Of a stretch of 64,000 nucleotides of DNA, positions 37,209-49,875 are shown piece by piece. The position numbers were made by a program, and so were the translations under genes. This DNA is from Hypholoma sublateritium FD-334 SS-4 (Eukaryota > Basidiomycota > Agaricomycetes > Agaricales > Strophariaceae): NCBI GenBank assembly GCA_000827495.1, contig KN817620.1:18468-82467 (forward strand), read 5' to 3'. Under the pieces are notes generated by a model. The model ran no database searches. It worked only from the letters and a program-made list of their open reading frames with translations, and had not been told where the DNA came from. Positions within the stretch are counted from its first letter, which is position 1; the number at the start of each line of letters is the position of its first letter.

Positions 37209-39774
37209 TCACGGCTGTGACGTCGCGAAATCTTGTTGCACACGCGCTAAATAGGCGGCAATGGCTGCCTTGCATTTCTTGGTGTTGGCGGGGAATTTGA
37301 GTGCGCGCTGGCTGAACGGCTTCTCCGCACTCGTAAAAGCAATCAACGCATCGGATTTCGCGGCGCAGAGTAAGGCCTTTGGAAGGAATCTCAATGCGAC
37401 GTAGGTTGCATCCATATATCTCTGTTGTGACAGGATTCGTCGACAGATACTTGGAGGTTGTATGCTGTTGCTGATCACCTCGGTGATGGAACGGGACGAG
37501 AACGATAAAGTATATTTGCTCAAGTGTTGTATGTCCTTGGGGAGCCACAGACACCTGTGTTGTCTCCAGAGCCAGGGGGAATTTCGTCTTTTTGTGAGAT
37601 GCCGCCGAGTATGATGCAAGTCGATGGGTACTCCGAGACGGGAGCAAGAAAGGTACTCCAAGCAGCTGAGAGATGCATCAGCGTATGTATCGGAATTAAC
37701 AACGTATTTTCCAGCGCGGGATGCATCACTGAAGAATTTGCGAAGCTCGTTTCCAATGGATAGGAAACCGCAGTAATCATGGTTGGAGACTAAGATGTCC
37801 GGCCGGCCCACGGGCAGCTTTTCTGGGAGGTCATCTATATTCCAGCCTGTAACCTGTTTTATAGCAGATATCCATCGATCGTTGGGGTAAAGGTGTGGAA
37901 AATCATTGTCAGTGTACTCCAACCTTAGACAAAGTAAAAAAGGCATGGAAGGGTTCTCTGTGTAGCGGCGGATGTCAAATTCCCTCTGTATAACTAGGTC
38001 AAAGAGCTGATGCCGCAGGCTGCGATATTCTGACTGCTCAAGATCCTAGTATATTCCTATTAGTTATAGGCCCAGGGGAATTGGTTGGCGCAGTTACCAA
38101 GTATTTTACAGCAAGAATGACATCATGCATGCATTTCCAAGCTTTAGAACTGAGGTCGGGCTTCATCGGGTAAAACGATCTGCTCGGGCCAGCATTGGCC
38201 AGCAAACAGTTGAATGATATCGCTCGCAATTGGGCCATCAGTTCCCTGCTGGGGCTGCTGTTTGATAGATGGCTACCTGCATTCCGTAGGGCATATCGCA
38301 TAATAACATCGAGAAAATCTACCATAATCTTCATTAGCGTATAGATGCACAATGACTAGAAGTATCAAGCCACAAACTAGTGGGCAGTATTACCTTCTGC
38401 CAGAGAGTCATCCCTTGATGCCCCATTCAATCGACGGATGCAGTGATAAGCCATGGTTGTGTGCACGGCCGTCCTGTCAACTGAAAACGTCCCAGACCGT
38501 GCTGGATCAAAGAGGAAATCTCCAAATGATGCATGTAACATGCAGACAGTGCCATTTTCCAATGATAGCAGTGAGGTCATATCAGCCAAAAGAAACTCGC
38601 CATCACCCGCATCTAGGCCAAGAAATTTCTCGATGTTGGATATCTTGGAAATTGCACCACCAGGTCCCTGCGCGAGGATGACGCCGATGATCAACAATGT
38701 CCTATCTGGATCTTCCAGGGCTGAGAGGATGTGCATATACAATGCATCAAGTTCTCCAAACGGCATGTCACGGAGCACCGGACGGATTCCAAGGATAATC
38801 TCCAACCGATCCACAGGTCGATGGCGGAGCGACTTTATAAATCGTATAATAGTTGCCGCATAAATGAATTGGCCTGATGCTTTGTACACAAGGCTGCCCA
38901 TGACGGCTGCAGTGGGCCAGGAAGACGGTATGAGATTCCTTCGTGGATGCTCAGCCTTGATCTCCGAGAACGAGTCGTCCAGAAAGATCCGGATATCATC
39001 ATCGGGGTGGAAATTATGATCAAGAGGAAGGCGAACAGAGAGTTGGGCAAGGGGCTGAGTGCTGAATGCATACATAATCTCCTGCTCAGGTCGGCTGGCA
39101 ATCAGGAAAATAAGCGGTAGACGGTGACAACGGAGAATGTTCGAGACAGCTTCCAATATTTTTGTTTGCGCTTGCCTATCCACGACCTCGTCGAGACCGT
39201 CAATTATGATGAGCCTTGGAGAGGAGGCGGGATCTGAAAAATATCCCGAGTCGACAAGAGGCTGGAGAGGCTTGACTACAAGCGCAATCATCTGTGCTTC
39301 AAGGTTCCGGGTGAAGATGAGTGGGTCGCGGATGATTTCCTGTTCGATCCCAGAGCGCGCCGCTGGGATGGCACATGCAATCTGATAGGCTATGGTAGGG
39401 AATAGAAAATTGAGGTGGTTGCGACGAGGATCTGATTTGGAGAAAAAGATACTAGCGAGGAGTTCGTCTTCGTGGCAGAGCTCCGCTATCCTCTGTGCGA
39501 TTGCGGATTTTCCTGCTCCCGCTGAGCCGTTGAGCCACATAATGAAGCTGTTTGTGCTCTCCTTGCCGAGGATCCAGTTCCGAATCCGCTCGGTGACTGC
39601 AAGCCTGGTCCTAGGATGGCATTTTGGAGGATCGAATCGCTCGCCAGAATTATGAAAGGCGCCCGGAACTACTGCCTGTTGAAGTCTTGCGAAGGCTACA
39701 GAATCAATTGGGATCATCCATGTTTACATATAATCCGAAGCACTCGTACCTTCAACCGATAAAGACGATGCCAT
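37209..39774 (-). CDS. NACHT-domain NLR-like P-loop NTPase
   Basis: Fungal NLRs are STAND ATPases implicated in non-self recognition and regulated cell death. Exon 1 is 39774-39750 and exon 2 is 39695-38394. A clear last exon is 38045-37209. The chain between 38393 and 38098 is uncertain: a junction that restores all frames needs either a very short intron or an acceptor I cannot choose. The P-loop GSAGAGKSAIAQ lies near residue 70, Walker B LIIIDGLDEV near residue 170, and IASRPEQEI (sensor) near residue 210. The winged-helix region ends with LHASFGDFLFDPARSG, usual in agaricomycete NACHT proteins. There are no WD40, ankyrin or TPR repeats; the C-terminus is a helical region like other short NLRs. 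Frame trouble in the middle could also mean a damaged gene. Confidence 0.8.
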
Positions 39775-40432
39775 GGTGCTGTTGTGCTGCGTGAATACCC
39801 CCCCATTGATTGTGACCGAGTTTAGATTGTCGAGCATCAATTGTATATCGACTAGTTGCCTATTTGACTGGTAAGTAAGCCTTGACGGTCTGGAGAAGTG
39901 ACAAGAGAGAAGAAAGCAGGCGGCCCAGTCCCAAGGTCCTTGGTGTCAATAAGTATTCGCGTGGAAGCAGTGCACCAATAGCGCACGCTGCACAGCTGTT
40001 ATAATAGAGAAAACTTCATTCCCAGCCACAGCATTTGCGTCAGCGTGTGCGCCTGGTGCTGTGCACGATGTACTTATGCTGTACTTCGCCTAGGACTTAT
40101 ACTCATTTATGATCCCTGTATCTTCTGCAACAAAAGGTGAGGCATTGTGCGTTGAATGTGGCTTCGATTCTGGCACTCCTCCAGGCCCTAAGTGACGGTT
40201 CCGTTGACTCCCAAATCCTAATGACATAAAAAAAAATGTAATCAGCACTCATGAATCGGAATGCACTTGTGTGTCAGCTATGGACAGCTGAGCTTCCTCA
40301 GCAAGCGTAGGTTCCTAAGCCCACTAAAGAGAATCAATTATTGGCAGCTAGCTGCATCCACAACAAGCGACAGAAAGGGTAAAGTTACTGGAAAGAAGTC
40401 TATCCACACCACAAGCACCAGAGCAGAGATGT
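39775..40432. other. Intergenic NLR promoter / epsin 3' flank
   Basis: 658 bp. A nine-base A run occurs near 40228. Otherwise there are no features; open frames here are short and unmatched. Confidence 0.5.
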
Positions 40433-42426
40433 TTAAAACAGCAGGTCGTCGGCGCCGCCAGTGGACGACCCCGGTGCGCCATTTCCGAAGGTCCCAAATG
40501 CTGGGGGAGGTACGCCTCCAACAGGCTTCTGTTGACCCCACAGGCCCGCCGTGGCCTTCTCCTTCTCCAGGTCCTTGATCGACTTGTTCGGGCCGGCAGC
40601 GGCAGGCTTGCTCGCAGTAGGGCCACCGAGCGACAACGACCATAGATCATCGAAGTTGGCACTCTTGGCAGGTGCAGCCGCCGACTTAGCAGCTGGGGCT
40701 TGCGGAGGCGAGAACGAAGACGTTGGCCTCATCGGGGCGGATCCCCCGAAATAGTTAGCGCCTTGCTGTTGAGGAGCCTGTTGAGGAGCCCCGTAGAAGC
40801 CAGGTGCGGAAAGCGATGGCGTTTGACGGTGGCCGCCCATTCCCATGATAGGTGCACCATAGTTTGGTGGTTGCTGCTGGGGTTGCACATATACGGGATT
40901 AGTGGCTGGTTGCAGGGGTTGGGCGTTGAGAAGGGCCATCAAGTTCGGTTTCGGGGCTGCCTGGGTAGGTATCGCCGCTGGTGCGGGTGTGGAGAAGACA
41001 GGTGCAGCTTGGAAGTCGGCGAAATCATCATCTATCACCATTAAAATGCTTCAGAGATCGAACTCGACGGATTATTATATATGGACATACCATCAAGACT
41101 TGCAGTAGGTTTGGTGGCAACAGCAGGCAGCGCTTTATTGACAGCAGGTGCAGGTGCGGGTGCAGGCGCGCTGAAGTCGTCATCATCGAATCCACCCAAG
41201 AGATCAACCACGGGAACCGGAGCAGGAGCAGGTGGTGGTGGTGCAGTGGCCTTCCTCACAGGCGTTCGGACCGAATTGGAGCGAACAGGGGTTGCAGAAA
41301 CTTCATCATCACCAGCGTTGTATTCCTCGTATTGGCGTCGGCTATCGCTGAAGCCCCCGTTTCCTCCGCCCCTACTAGTGCTGCCACCGCCACCGGAGTA
41401 ATCTATCAGTTACAAGCGGATCAACTGTATGTCCAACATAAAATTGAATACGACACATACCATTTCCATAGCTCGATGAGCCGCCTCCGCCACCATAGCT
41501 GTCATTTCCAAATCCACCATATCGCCCCCCTCCGCTACTCTCAAAGCTCATGCCCATTCCGTCACTGCCAACACCGGTGTACTTGTTCTTATTGGCCTTG
41601 GCCTTTCGACGCTCTGCGCGAATTTTCTCCACATCTGATAACAGCTCAACGAGTTCGCGAGAGCGGTTGCGCACTGATCGAGAGCAAATGTCAAAGGCAG
41701 CGTCTACTAAAACAGTTTTGAGACGTACCATTGATGCCTTCGTCCTTGCCCTTATCATCGATGTAATGGAAATTCCGGAGCATTTTGAGGGTAGAGATGT
41801 GGGAGCGCGCGTCGTCAACCACACGCTCCGAACCATGTTTGATTAGATATTCCAATAATTGAAGAGCCTTACAACGAAGTCAGGGTTACAGCTCACACAC
41901 AGAAGATTCTTCACATACCTTGTATATCTGTCGCCATTGTCGGGCCTCCTTCTCCATAAACCTCGAGTAGATGCTCGGCATGATTTCATTAAAATATTGG
42001 CTGCCAACGAATATCGTTAGAAAGCTAGATACATGCTGGCGCATATGTATCTTCTTACAAATGGAATGTCCTAAACATTACGGGTAGGACGTCAGATAGA
42101 AGAACGTATATGAAAATCCGTGAGTAGCGTACCCTTGAGCGATCTCCTGCATCAGGGTTGAACTCGCACCCCTAAAGAGTCCCGATAAGTCATTCGATAG
42201 CTATGAGCTGGCATAAACAGCGCACCAGGGATCATCATTAGTGGCCTCTCTAACTTTTGCCTCCATCTCACTGACGTTCAGGACGACATTCTTCGCCTAG
42301 AGCAACACCGTCAGCAGACCTGGAATTTGGAGGACAAGAATCAAGCTGTACCTGATTGTACATGCTCTTGATGTCATAGAGAGTGATGTTTTGTAGAGTA
42401 CTCGTCAAGGATTCTATTTTGTCCAT
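40433..42426 (-). CDS. ENT3: Epsin, ENTH-domain clathrin adaptor (Ent3-like)
   Basis: Epsins bind phosphoinositides through the ENTH domain and recruit clathrin and AP-1/GGA at the trans-Golgi and endosome. Nine exons on the minus strand (42426-42352, 42296-42226, 42171-42133, 42070-42059, 42000-41919, 41867-41729, 41673-41461, 41402-41091, 41031-40433) join to 513 aa. The ENTH domain (residues 1-150) has SEMEAKVREATNDDPWG, FNEIMPSIYSRFMEKEARQW and LLEYLIKHGSERVVDDAR. The tail is Gly/Ser- then Pro/Gln-rich with DDDFADFQ, a gamma-ear-binding-type motif, and DLWSLSLGG. I see no UIM or NPF, which favours Ent3 over Ent1/2. Exon 4 is a 12-nt microexon. The start is 221 bp from the divergent NudC-domain gene. 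Confidence 0.92.
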
Positions 42427-42647
42427 GGCGGGCAATGTCCAAGCAGAGGAGCCTTAGGTATTGAACGGGGTCGATCGAGGTGGCGGTAACAAGGGGTTGT
42501 AGCCGTCACTCATCACATTCTCAAGAATGTCATGTGCAGTGACGTGGTAACACCCAGTGTCGTCATTCAATAACCGCTCTTCAGTCGCAACTTGACCTTC
42601 TGCACTACAATCACCTCTCGACAGAATTCGGCACGTTTTACTTAAAC

Positions 42648-44641
42648 ATGGAAATATTTTCGGTCAACAAATATCTCCTTAACCCCAAGTTCGATGGGTA
42701 CAAATTGGAGCTAATAGCCCAAGAGCAAGCGGTGTCGCGCTACAAACTGTCGCGGAAGCCGACACAGGCAACCGCGTCGGGGAAAGCGCCTCTTTCCTTC
42801 CAGGAAATGCGCAGTCGGATATCTCATAACCATCTGACCGTCGATAGCGACACTGGAAACGCCGTCTATGTAGACGAAAGCTTCAACGTCTGCCTTGTTG
42901 GGATCCTCACATCTGAGGTAAGTTATCTGAAACGCGCATCCGTACGCAGAGGTTATGTATTTATCAGTCGTTTGTAAGGTAGGATCTACAAGGACCGTCC
43001 TTCAGGGTGATATATGAGATGGCTACGCCGATGGACACATCCTCCAGCGTGAATGCACAACGCGAATATCCCTCATCTGCATTCCTCAACTCTTCCGCTC
43101 TCGTTGTGTCTGACGGATGTGGCCTGCTATATGTCCTGCCAATCAAGGATTCAGGAACGTCGGAGCCCATCGGCACTTTCGCACTACACACAGGAGGAGC
43201 CATCGATGCGCCTTTCCGACTGCACCACATCCACAGGCCTTCGCCTACGACGGCTGTCCTTTTGCTTTCGTCGCGATATTACCCTACCGAGGGCGAGAAA
43301 GTCGCCAAATCTCAGACGGAATTTGATATCTGGGCAGCTAAAATTAATTTGCTATCTCTGCGCACAGGTAATGAACTTCGTCAATTGGACATATTGTGGC
43401 ATCGCAGAGGGCAAGATGTCCCTATGTACGCAGCATTCATCAAGGAAGTGAACTCATATCTCCTTGTTGGTGGATCTGACTATCCCGATCCCAATGTCAT
43501 TGTATCCAAGTCCTATGAACCCATGCCAGAAGAGCTGGCACCAATTCCCCGAGCAAACGAGAATCTTGACGATATAGCCATCGACAAACCAGACAAACCA
43601 TATCCCTATTCCTGGACCCAATCTTCTGACGCTGTGACCGTGGCTTTCCCGCTGCCGTCGAATACTCCAAAGGAAAAGATGAAAGTCTTCTTCACTGTGA
43701 AGACATTGACGTTGCACGTCGACGCGGAGCCCATCACGAGCGAAAATGGGACACAGGTTTCCATTCCGCACTACTCAGCGACAGCGCTCTGGGACAGCGT
43801 AAATCCAACGTCGTGCTTTTGGACATGGGATCGCGAAGGTGAACACTCGTACGGCTTGCTGACACTACATATGGAGAAAAAGAACGACGGGACCCGCTGG
43901 ATGCAGGTTTTCGAGTCTTCTGGACTTGACGGAGAGAACGCCGAAGTACCCGAGACGCTCGATCCGTCAGAACTCTGGCACATCCGGGAGTCGCTGGAAA
44001 AATACACGGCGGCGCTACGCACAGGCGACGACGCATCCGGCTTGGGTCTCGGGCGCGGAATTCCAAGTCTGGTGGAAGGCGAGATCGACGAAGAGGCGGA
44101 CGCCGCAGTCGGCAGGCAGGCATGGGTGACATGGGTCGAGGACGACGGCGCGACTCCCGGATGGTACAAAGCGGCGGAGTGGACGGTAGACCCGCTGACG
44201 ATTTTGGCTACGCCGATGCCAGGCTCCATCGCAGAAGGCTCTGGAAACCTGGAACTCGTTCTGAAGCGGGATCTGGACGGGCCGGTATTTTCGTTCGATC
44301 CTGCGGCGCCTTCTGCTTGGAAGCACACGTTGACGTACCCCGCACTGGCATTTGTGCTTGCGTCAAAGCAGGACACCCGATTCACGTATCATATCCCAAA
44401 TCATGGGGTATTGGCCTTTGAAGGGGGCAGCGCCCGCGACCGCGGTGCAAATGTCTACATCTATCGTTCACCAATTGACGCTAAGGACAACTGGTCGAAG
44501 CAATCGGTGCTTCAGGTAGATGATGGCAGCGGTGGGGCACTGTTAGGCGTAGGTTGCGTTAAAGTCCGCAGCGAGAAGGAGACCGCCTTCGTCGTCGTTT
44601 GTTTGACAGAGGGTGATTTGGTTTTGATTAGAGGGATTTGA
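42648..44641 (+). CDS. NudC/CS-domain protein (NUDCD1-like)
   Basis: Two exons (42648-42917, 42983-44641) give 642 aa. A CS (p23/HSP20-like) domain starts at YPYSWTQSSDAVTVAFPLP near residue 310 and continues through MKVFFTVKTLTLHV. N- and C-terminal regions resemble a beta-propeller-like fold, the arrangement of human NUDCD1. CS proteins act as Hsp90 or dynein-related co-chaperones. The N-terminal NPKFDGYKLELI and C-terminal FVLASKQDTRFTYHI are typical blocks of the fungal members. Confidence 0.85.
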
Positions 44642-46005
44642 TAGAAGATGTCGATGAGTCCCCGCATTCTGCAGATCATTCGATTACATGTAATTCATCG
44701 GTATAGATGAATTACATTGGAATTTCCACGCGTAGATGTCTGGGAATTTCCAGATAGGCAGGGAACTCCAGAAAAACACGACACATGTAACTGTCAAATT
44801 GATTTCGAGAATAGGGTATTTAGTGCGTGTAATGCCTATTCGAAAGCTCTGGGCTCATCGGGCCGCAAGGATTCAGTACAAACGCTCAACAGGCGCTAAG
44901 CTACAGGCGCTAAAATTATACAAACCGTCCGCGGAATTACTCTTGATACTGTTACAGTAGCTTGTCGGGGGGTATGCCACATGAGTCTGATTAAGTCGCT
45001 GTCCAATAAAAGAAGCGTTGAATAGAACGCGATGATCGACGTACCCCCAGAGGCCCGATTGTGGGGTTGGCATTTTGCCCTGACGAATCGAAGATTCCGT
45101 GGAGCTCTCTGAATTTCCGAGGGGAACAACTTACCCGCTCGCGTTCCTGGGCTCGGGTTCGGAAGTGCGCTTGCGGCAGGGCCATATACAGAAATGACTG
45201 CACTTCGCGTCGGTTCTACAGCCTCCGCGGGGTGATTAGCCTCTAGCAAGCCTCGGATAATGGTAATGAGGTATGATCAGCAGACGCAGTACCGGCGTGG
45301 TGGGGAAACTGTTGAGCACAAAATATAGCCTGGCCAATCCTGAGCGCGCCTACGGTTCGCTGCTCTCTCTCGGTCCTCGGGCAAACACTGTGCAAGTCAT
45401 TTGAGATCGTTTAGCATTTGAGTTTAAGTATTTTCAAGCGGTACTGCGCTATTAGTACTGTAGACTCTTAGCGGAGGTAGAGTATATATCACGGAAATGC
45501 TGAGTATGACGTTTGGCGGCTGTGGCCTTAATGACGTGGTATTCTTTCGCGCATCTTTCACGCACCCCCCACATATCATGATGAGAATCATATAAAATAC
45601 GTTTAATAAATATGTAACTCAGATACTGTTCTCCGGCGATGGTACCCCCTTTCTCAAAGAAGTTACAGATACCTGCAACTGATTGGACCCCTACGAGATG
45701 AAATCGGTCTGCGCTGAGCTGGCTTGTCACTGGCTCAGATTGTGGCACTCAATGAAGTATTAACGAAAATCTAATTGCTTGAAGTTTTGTTTGAATATCG
45801 AGACAAGCGCTTATTCAAGGTCTTTTTTCCTCCCTGTAGGCCTAAAGAGTGGGTAAAACTGATGAGGAAGGAACCGCGCTTGCTATTGGTTCAATATAAA
45901 GTAGACGCGGTGCACGTGCTGGGAAAATATTAGATAACATAATCAAACTCGTGTCCCGAGCACAGCCACACCAGATCCTGCTCCCGACCTTTTGACAGCC
46001 TCGCT
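44642..46005. other. Intergenic, no gene recognised
   Basis: 1.36 kb. Longest open frame is minus strand 45452-45748 (98 codons, no match). Several small frames near 44720-45250 on both strands have no support. No repeats are obvious. Confidence 0.5.
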
Positions 46006-47518
46006 ATGTCGGCGTCAAACCCCTCGGCGATGCTCGCAGAGTCCATATCCGAGTTCTCCAAATCCGCTTACAAAGCCGTAAGTACGCGCTACTGGGCCCC
46101 GCTTTACGCAGTACTAGTGCTAATCATGTACGCGCCAACAGTTCTCCGAGGTCGAGTCGCAGGCGCGCCAGGAAGTGGCACGCACTGCTAGCGAGATCCG
46201 CGAGGCAAAGACCGAACGCGACAAGGCCCTCAAATCTCTTCATGCGAGCCATTTAGAGTCGCAGTCGTGGAAACAGGAGCTTACTTCATGCAAGGCTGCT
46301 GTGGGTCTCATTTCATGCCTTTGTCTTGCACGCCGGTTAATTGATCTCTTGCCACCACAGCTTTCACAGGCAGAACTTACGGTACGCGACGCCATCGAAC
46401 GCGTCATATGACACATGGCTAACCTGATGCTTTACGCGTGCTAGATATCGCACCAGGCAGACACCATTGCTGTGCAAGTCGACACGATCGCTCAGCTCCG
46501 CCGCGAGCTAGCACAATGGAAAGACCAGTCGCGAAATTGGCAGGAACATTTCCTGCGCGTCGAACAGGAAAGATGCGCACAGTCCTCCCGCATAGATGAG
46601 CTTGTGGTGGAGAAACTTCAAGTACGTTCAATGCTTTGCTCACGCACGTACTCACTGACGTCACGCCACAGCACGGATCGAATGCAAGTACCGTATTCAC
46701 GCCCAAAGGGTCTCATTATACTGCAGCTCTAAACTCAGCACCTTCGTCGGTCACTACTAAGCGCGCTTCGGTCCCTTCGCCAACACAACCGCCCCCGTAC
46801 AGGACAGCTGCGCCCGCCAGTCCCACAGCCTACGAGCCCTCGGTCTCTGCCAATGCGAGCACCAACGTCCGACAGTCGGCTAAGCGACCAAAGAACACCG
46901 CGAAAGCCCAACGTCGCCCCCCCGCGGACGAGGTCGAAGACGCCCCCCCTTCGCCCCAAAAGCGCCCCCGGAAGAAGGCCGTCGTTGAGATGCCGCGCAG
47001 CGCGCACAAGCACGACACGCAACCACGCCCGGGGTCATCGACCGTGATACGGCGCGTGCAAGCGGTGATCAACGTCAAACAAGAGTCGGAGTCCGAGGAG
47101 GAGTCTCCTCGCCAATATCGCTCCAGCGCAAAGGAGGACCCCCCGGAAGCGGCCTTTGTCGGTGGTTCCTCAGCGAGCAAGGAAATTCGCCGGCGGACAA
47201 TTATAGATGACGATTCCGACTCAGAAGCCTCTCGCTCAGGATCAGAAGAGCCAGTGAAGGCCCGACGGCTTAGGAACCGGAGTCGCATAAACTACGAAGA
47301 AGAGGTCCTGGAAGAAAGTGAAGAAGAGGATGACGAACTGATGTTGAACGCAGATGTATGTCACTCATACACCTTCATGATCGCGTCTAACATTCGCTTC
47401 CGTTGTCCAGGACAACCACGAAGAAGCTTTCGGCATATCACGGAAAGGAGGACAACATTCGACGAAACAAGCAGTAATATCACCGCCGAAGAAGAAGCGG
47501 AAATATGTTGGCCGATAG
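46006..47518 (+). CDS. Nuclear coiled-coil protein, family unknown
   Basis: Six exons (46006-46077, 46142-46300, 46361-46381, 46445-46621, 46672-47355, 47411-47518) give 406 aa. Residues about 20-165 form a long coiled coil rich in Glu, Gln, Arg and Ala. Residues about 165-300 are Pro/Ser/Thr/Lys-rich and disordered with the basic cluster KRPRKK. A Glu/Ser acidic zone follows (EEVLEESEEEDDE). The C-terminus is PPKKKRK, a perfect SV40-type nuclear localisation signal, then YVGR and the stop. Exon 3 is only 21 nt. I do not recognise a named family; shugoshin-like or kinetochore proteins share the general layout, but I see no diagnostic motif. Introns are 60-65 bp and all frames close. Confidence 0.8.
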
Positions 47519-47800
47519 CCATCTTTCCGCTGCGCTCGACCATCTACACTGGCCACTACTTGCTTTAAACAGCAACCTGTATCGTTATCTAGTTTTATTA
47601 CCCCACTGTTGTATTTGTACTGAAGGTACCGTTCATGATATCTCCCTTTGCGAGTACATCCGTCCACAGCGTATCACCGCTTTGCAATGTGTTCTGAGTA
47701 GTTCCAACCCGACAGCAAGGCAAACCAATGTTAGTGATGTGATATATGATACAAAGGAGTATATACGAATATAGGTACACGAATGCGTATTTTATGTCCT

Positions 47801-49570
47801 TCACATAAGCTTTCCGTTGTACCCGGTGCCTGATGCACTCGTATGTGACTTCTTCAGAGCGCGACCCGTCGCGAAGAGAATGCTATCCAATAGCGAAGCG
47901 ACTGTGAGCACTCCTCCAACGATTGCGCAAGTTCTGCACTTTGTGTCAGAGCCAACAGAGATTGATAATGGTCGGTGAGCTTACGATGTTAGGAAGTGAG
48001 CGAAGGATTGTCGGGTCTCCGAGTGCACGACAAGGATAGGCGAGATTTCGAAGTTGAAGAAAGCACCTATGGGTGAATGGTTTCAAAATTTGGATACATA
48101 ATTTGCGACAGTGAAAATCACCTGGGAGGCCAGAAACGCCGTGTTGGACGTGGATTCCTCCGGGAGAGTCACCGTTGACTCCTTCAGTGAGGTCGCGTTC
48201 GAATTGTGTCGTGCTGTATTGATGCGTGTTGACCTAATTTTATTATGCACATGAGTCTCAGACGAAGAGTTCACCGTAAGAAACACATACAGTTTGAGCG
48301 TTGTTCAAGGTGCGGAATTGAGTCGAGACGACTTTGAGGAAGTATTGGAACATGTATTGGGACTTGTCAGTCTGGTGGATATTGTAATGAGTTAAGTCGC
48401 GATATTAAACCTGTGGAGTTATTACCTTTCCCTCAACCTTGTCTAGCGGGTTTCCGACCAGACCCATGCGTTTCTTCATGTCCTTACTCGCCGCTGATTT
48501 ATAGAAATCGTATTCGTCATCGCCTGCAAACTGAAGTCAGTATCATATTTCAAAAAGTGAAAGATAAGATACACATACCTTCGAATGAGAAATGATGAAT
48601 TGTATGCGAGAAGTCGTGGCGATTTTGATCATCGCGGAGGTAGGGAACGAGTTCATATAGGTTGCGGGAGTTTGTCTGGAAGGAACGACCCGGGGACAGA
48701 TGGATGTTTCCGACAACTTTGTTTACCCGGATGCGTCCTGAGATGTTGCATCCTTCGTCCGCCTGTTCCTTGAGCTTTTCGGCCCATCCTTCGTTTTTGC
48801 ACTGAATGAAATGTCAGTCGCCAAAACCACACTGATTTAATTTGGTTTAACCCACTTGTTCGATAGCGTCGGGGTCCGCGAAACTCCATCCCCGGTTGGT
48901 GTACGCCTGACGGACCTCCTCACAAGTATTACAACATCCGTTCTCTGGTTCCAGACCACCATAGCATGATCCACAGTAGTTGCTGTCCTTCTTCGCGTCG
49001 TTCATTTTGTCCAGGTCATTTCGGAGTTCCCCAATGAAGGAATTCGGGACAACTACGCCGCGCGCGTCGAGCCGTTGCTTGAGTACATTGTGCGAGATAT
49101 CTCTCTGCAGCTCCCCGCTAATATCCATAACATCAACGCTGACAACTGCAGAATGATTTTGAGAACCAAATTTAGGACTGCAGAAACATGACGTACGGTA
49201 ACATGGAACCCTTGGAAATGTAACATTCAAATTGACGGTAAGCTTCTCGCCTCGACTTTTGTCGACGACGATAGATGTGTCGATATTAACTCTCCGGTAA
49301 TCCAAGAACTCAATCGTCATCACTGAGAATATGATTGCAGCGGATATCAAGGTCACTAAAACCGAATATATCAGGGTTGAACGAGCAGTGTAAGCAAATT
49401 CCGTTGCACATACGAAGAGCGCCAGTGCGGGTTTTCACTTTTACATCTTCAGTAGTCTAGGGAATATAATCGCCACGTTCTAAATCAGGGATTACGGTGT
49501 TCAAGCATAGGTGTCATACCTTGCCAAAGGCATCCACGCCTTTGAGACTGCTGAACAGGCCTTTTGCCAT
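47801..49570 (-). CDS. ERV46: ER-Golgi cargo receptor Erv46 (ERGIC3)
   Basis: Erv46 forms a complex with Erv41 in COPII and COPI vesicles and helps retrieve ER residents. Ten exons on the minus strand: 49570-49520, 49456-49414, 49355-49197, 49145-48856, 48801-48579, 48523-48426, 48371-48291, 48233-48122, 48066-47985 and 47933-47801. They join to 423 aa. TM1 follows the short N-terminus (LISAAIIFSVMTIEFL). The lumenal domain has the CXXC cluster YCGSCYG and CCNTCEEV near residue 155, and VNTHQYS / GIHVQHGVSGLPG. TM2 is TCAIVGGVLTVASLLDS. The tail is short. All joins are supported by the family. Confidence 0.96.
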
Positions 49571-49875
49571 GATAGCGGATACCGGTTCCGGGCGTGCGGC
49601 CTTGGGGCGGTAGTTCAGAAAGAAAGAGCGGGCAGAGAAGAAGCGAATCAAGGAGGGGCAGGGCTAGAGTTTACTTATGACGGAGAGCAAGGCGACGATT
49701 TCCCAATCGCGTGACCGGATTGACGTGTCACCTCTGCTCGAGGCCGCTTGCCGCGTTGCGCCTCGACGCACGTGGAATCCCTCTGGGCGACCACATTATC
49801 GACAAGACGACCACATTTGCCTGACATCTGCCGAGCTTTATCCAGCTTCACCCTCGTCCACGGCAGAACCTCACC

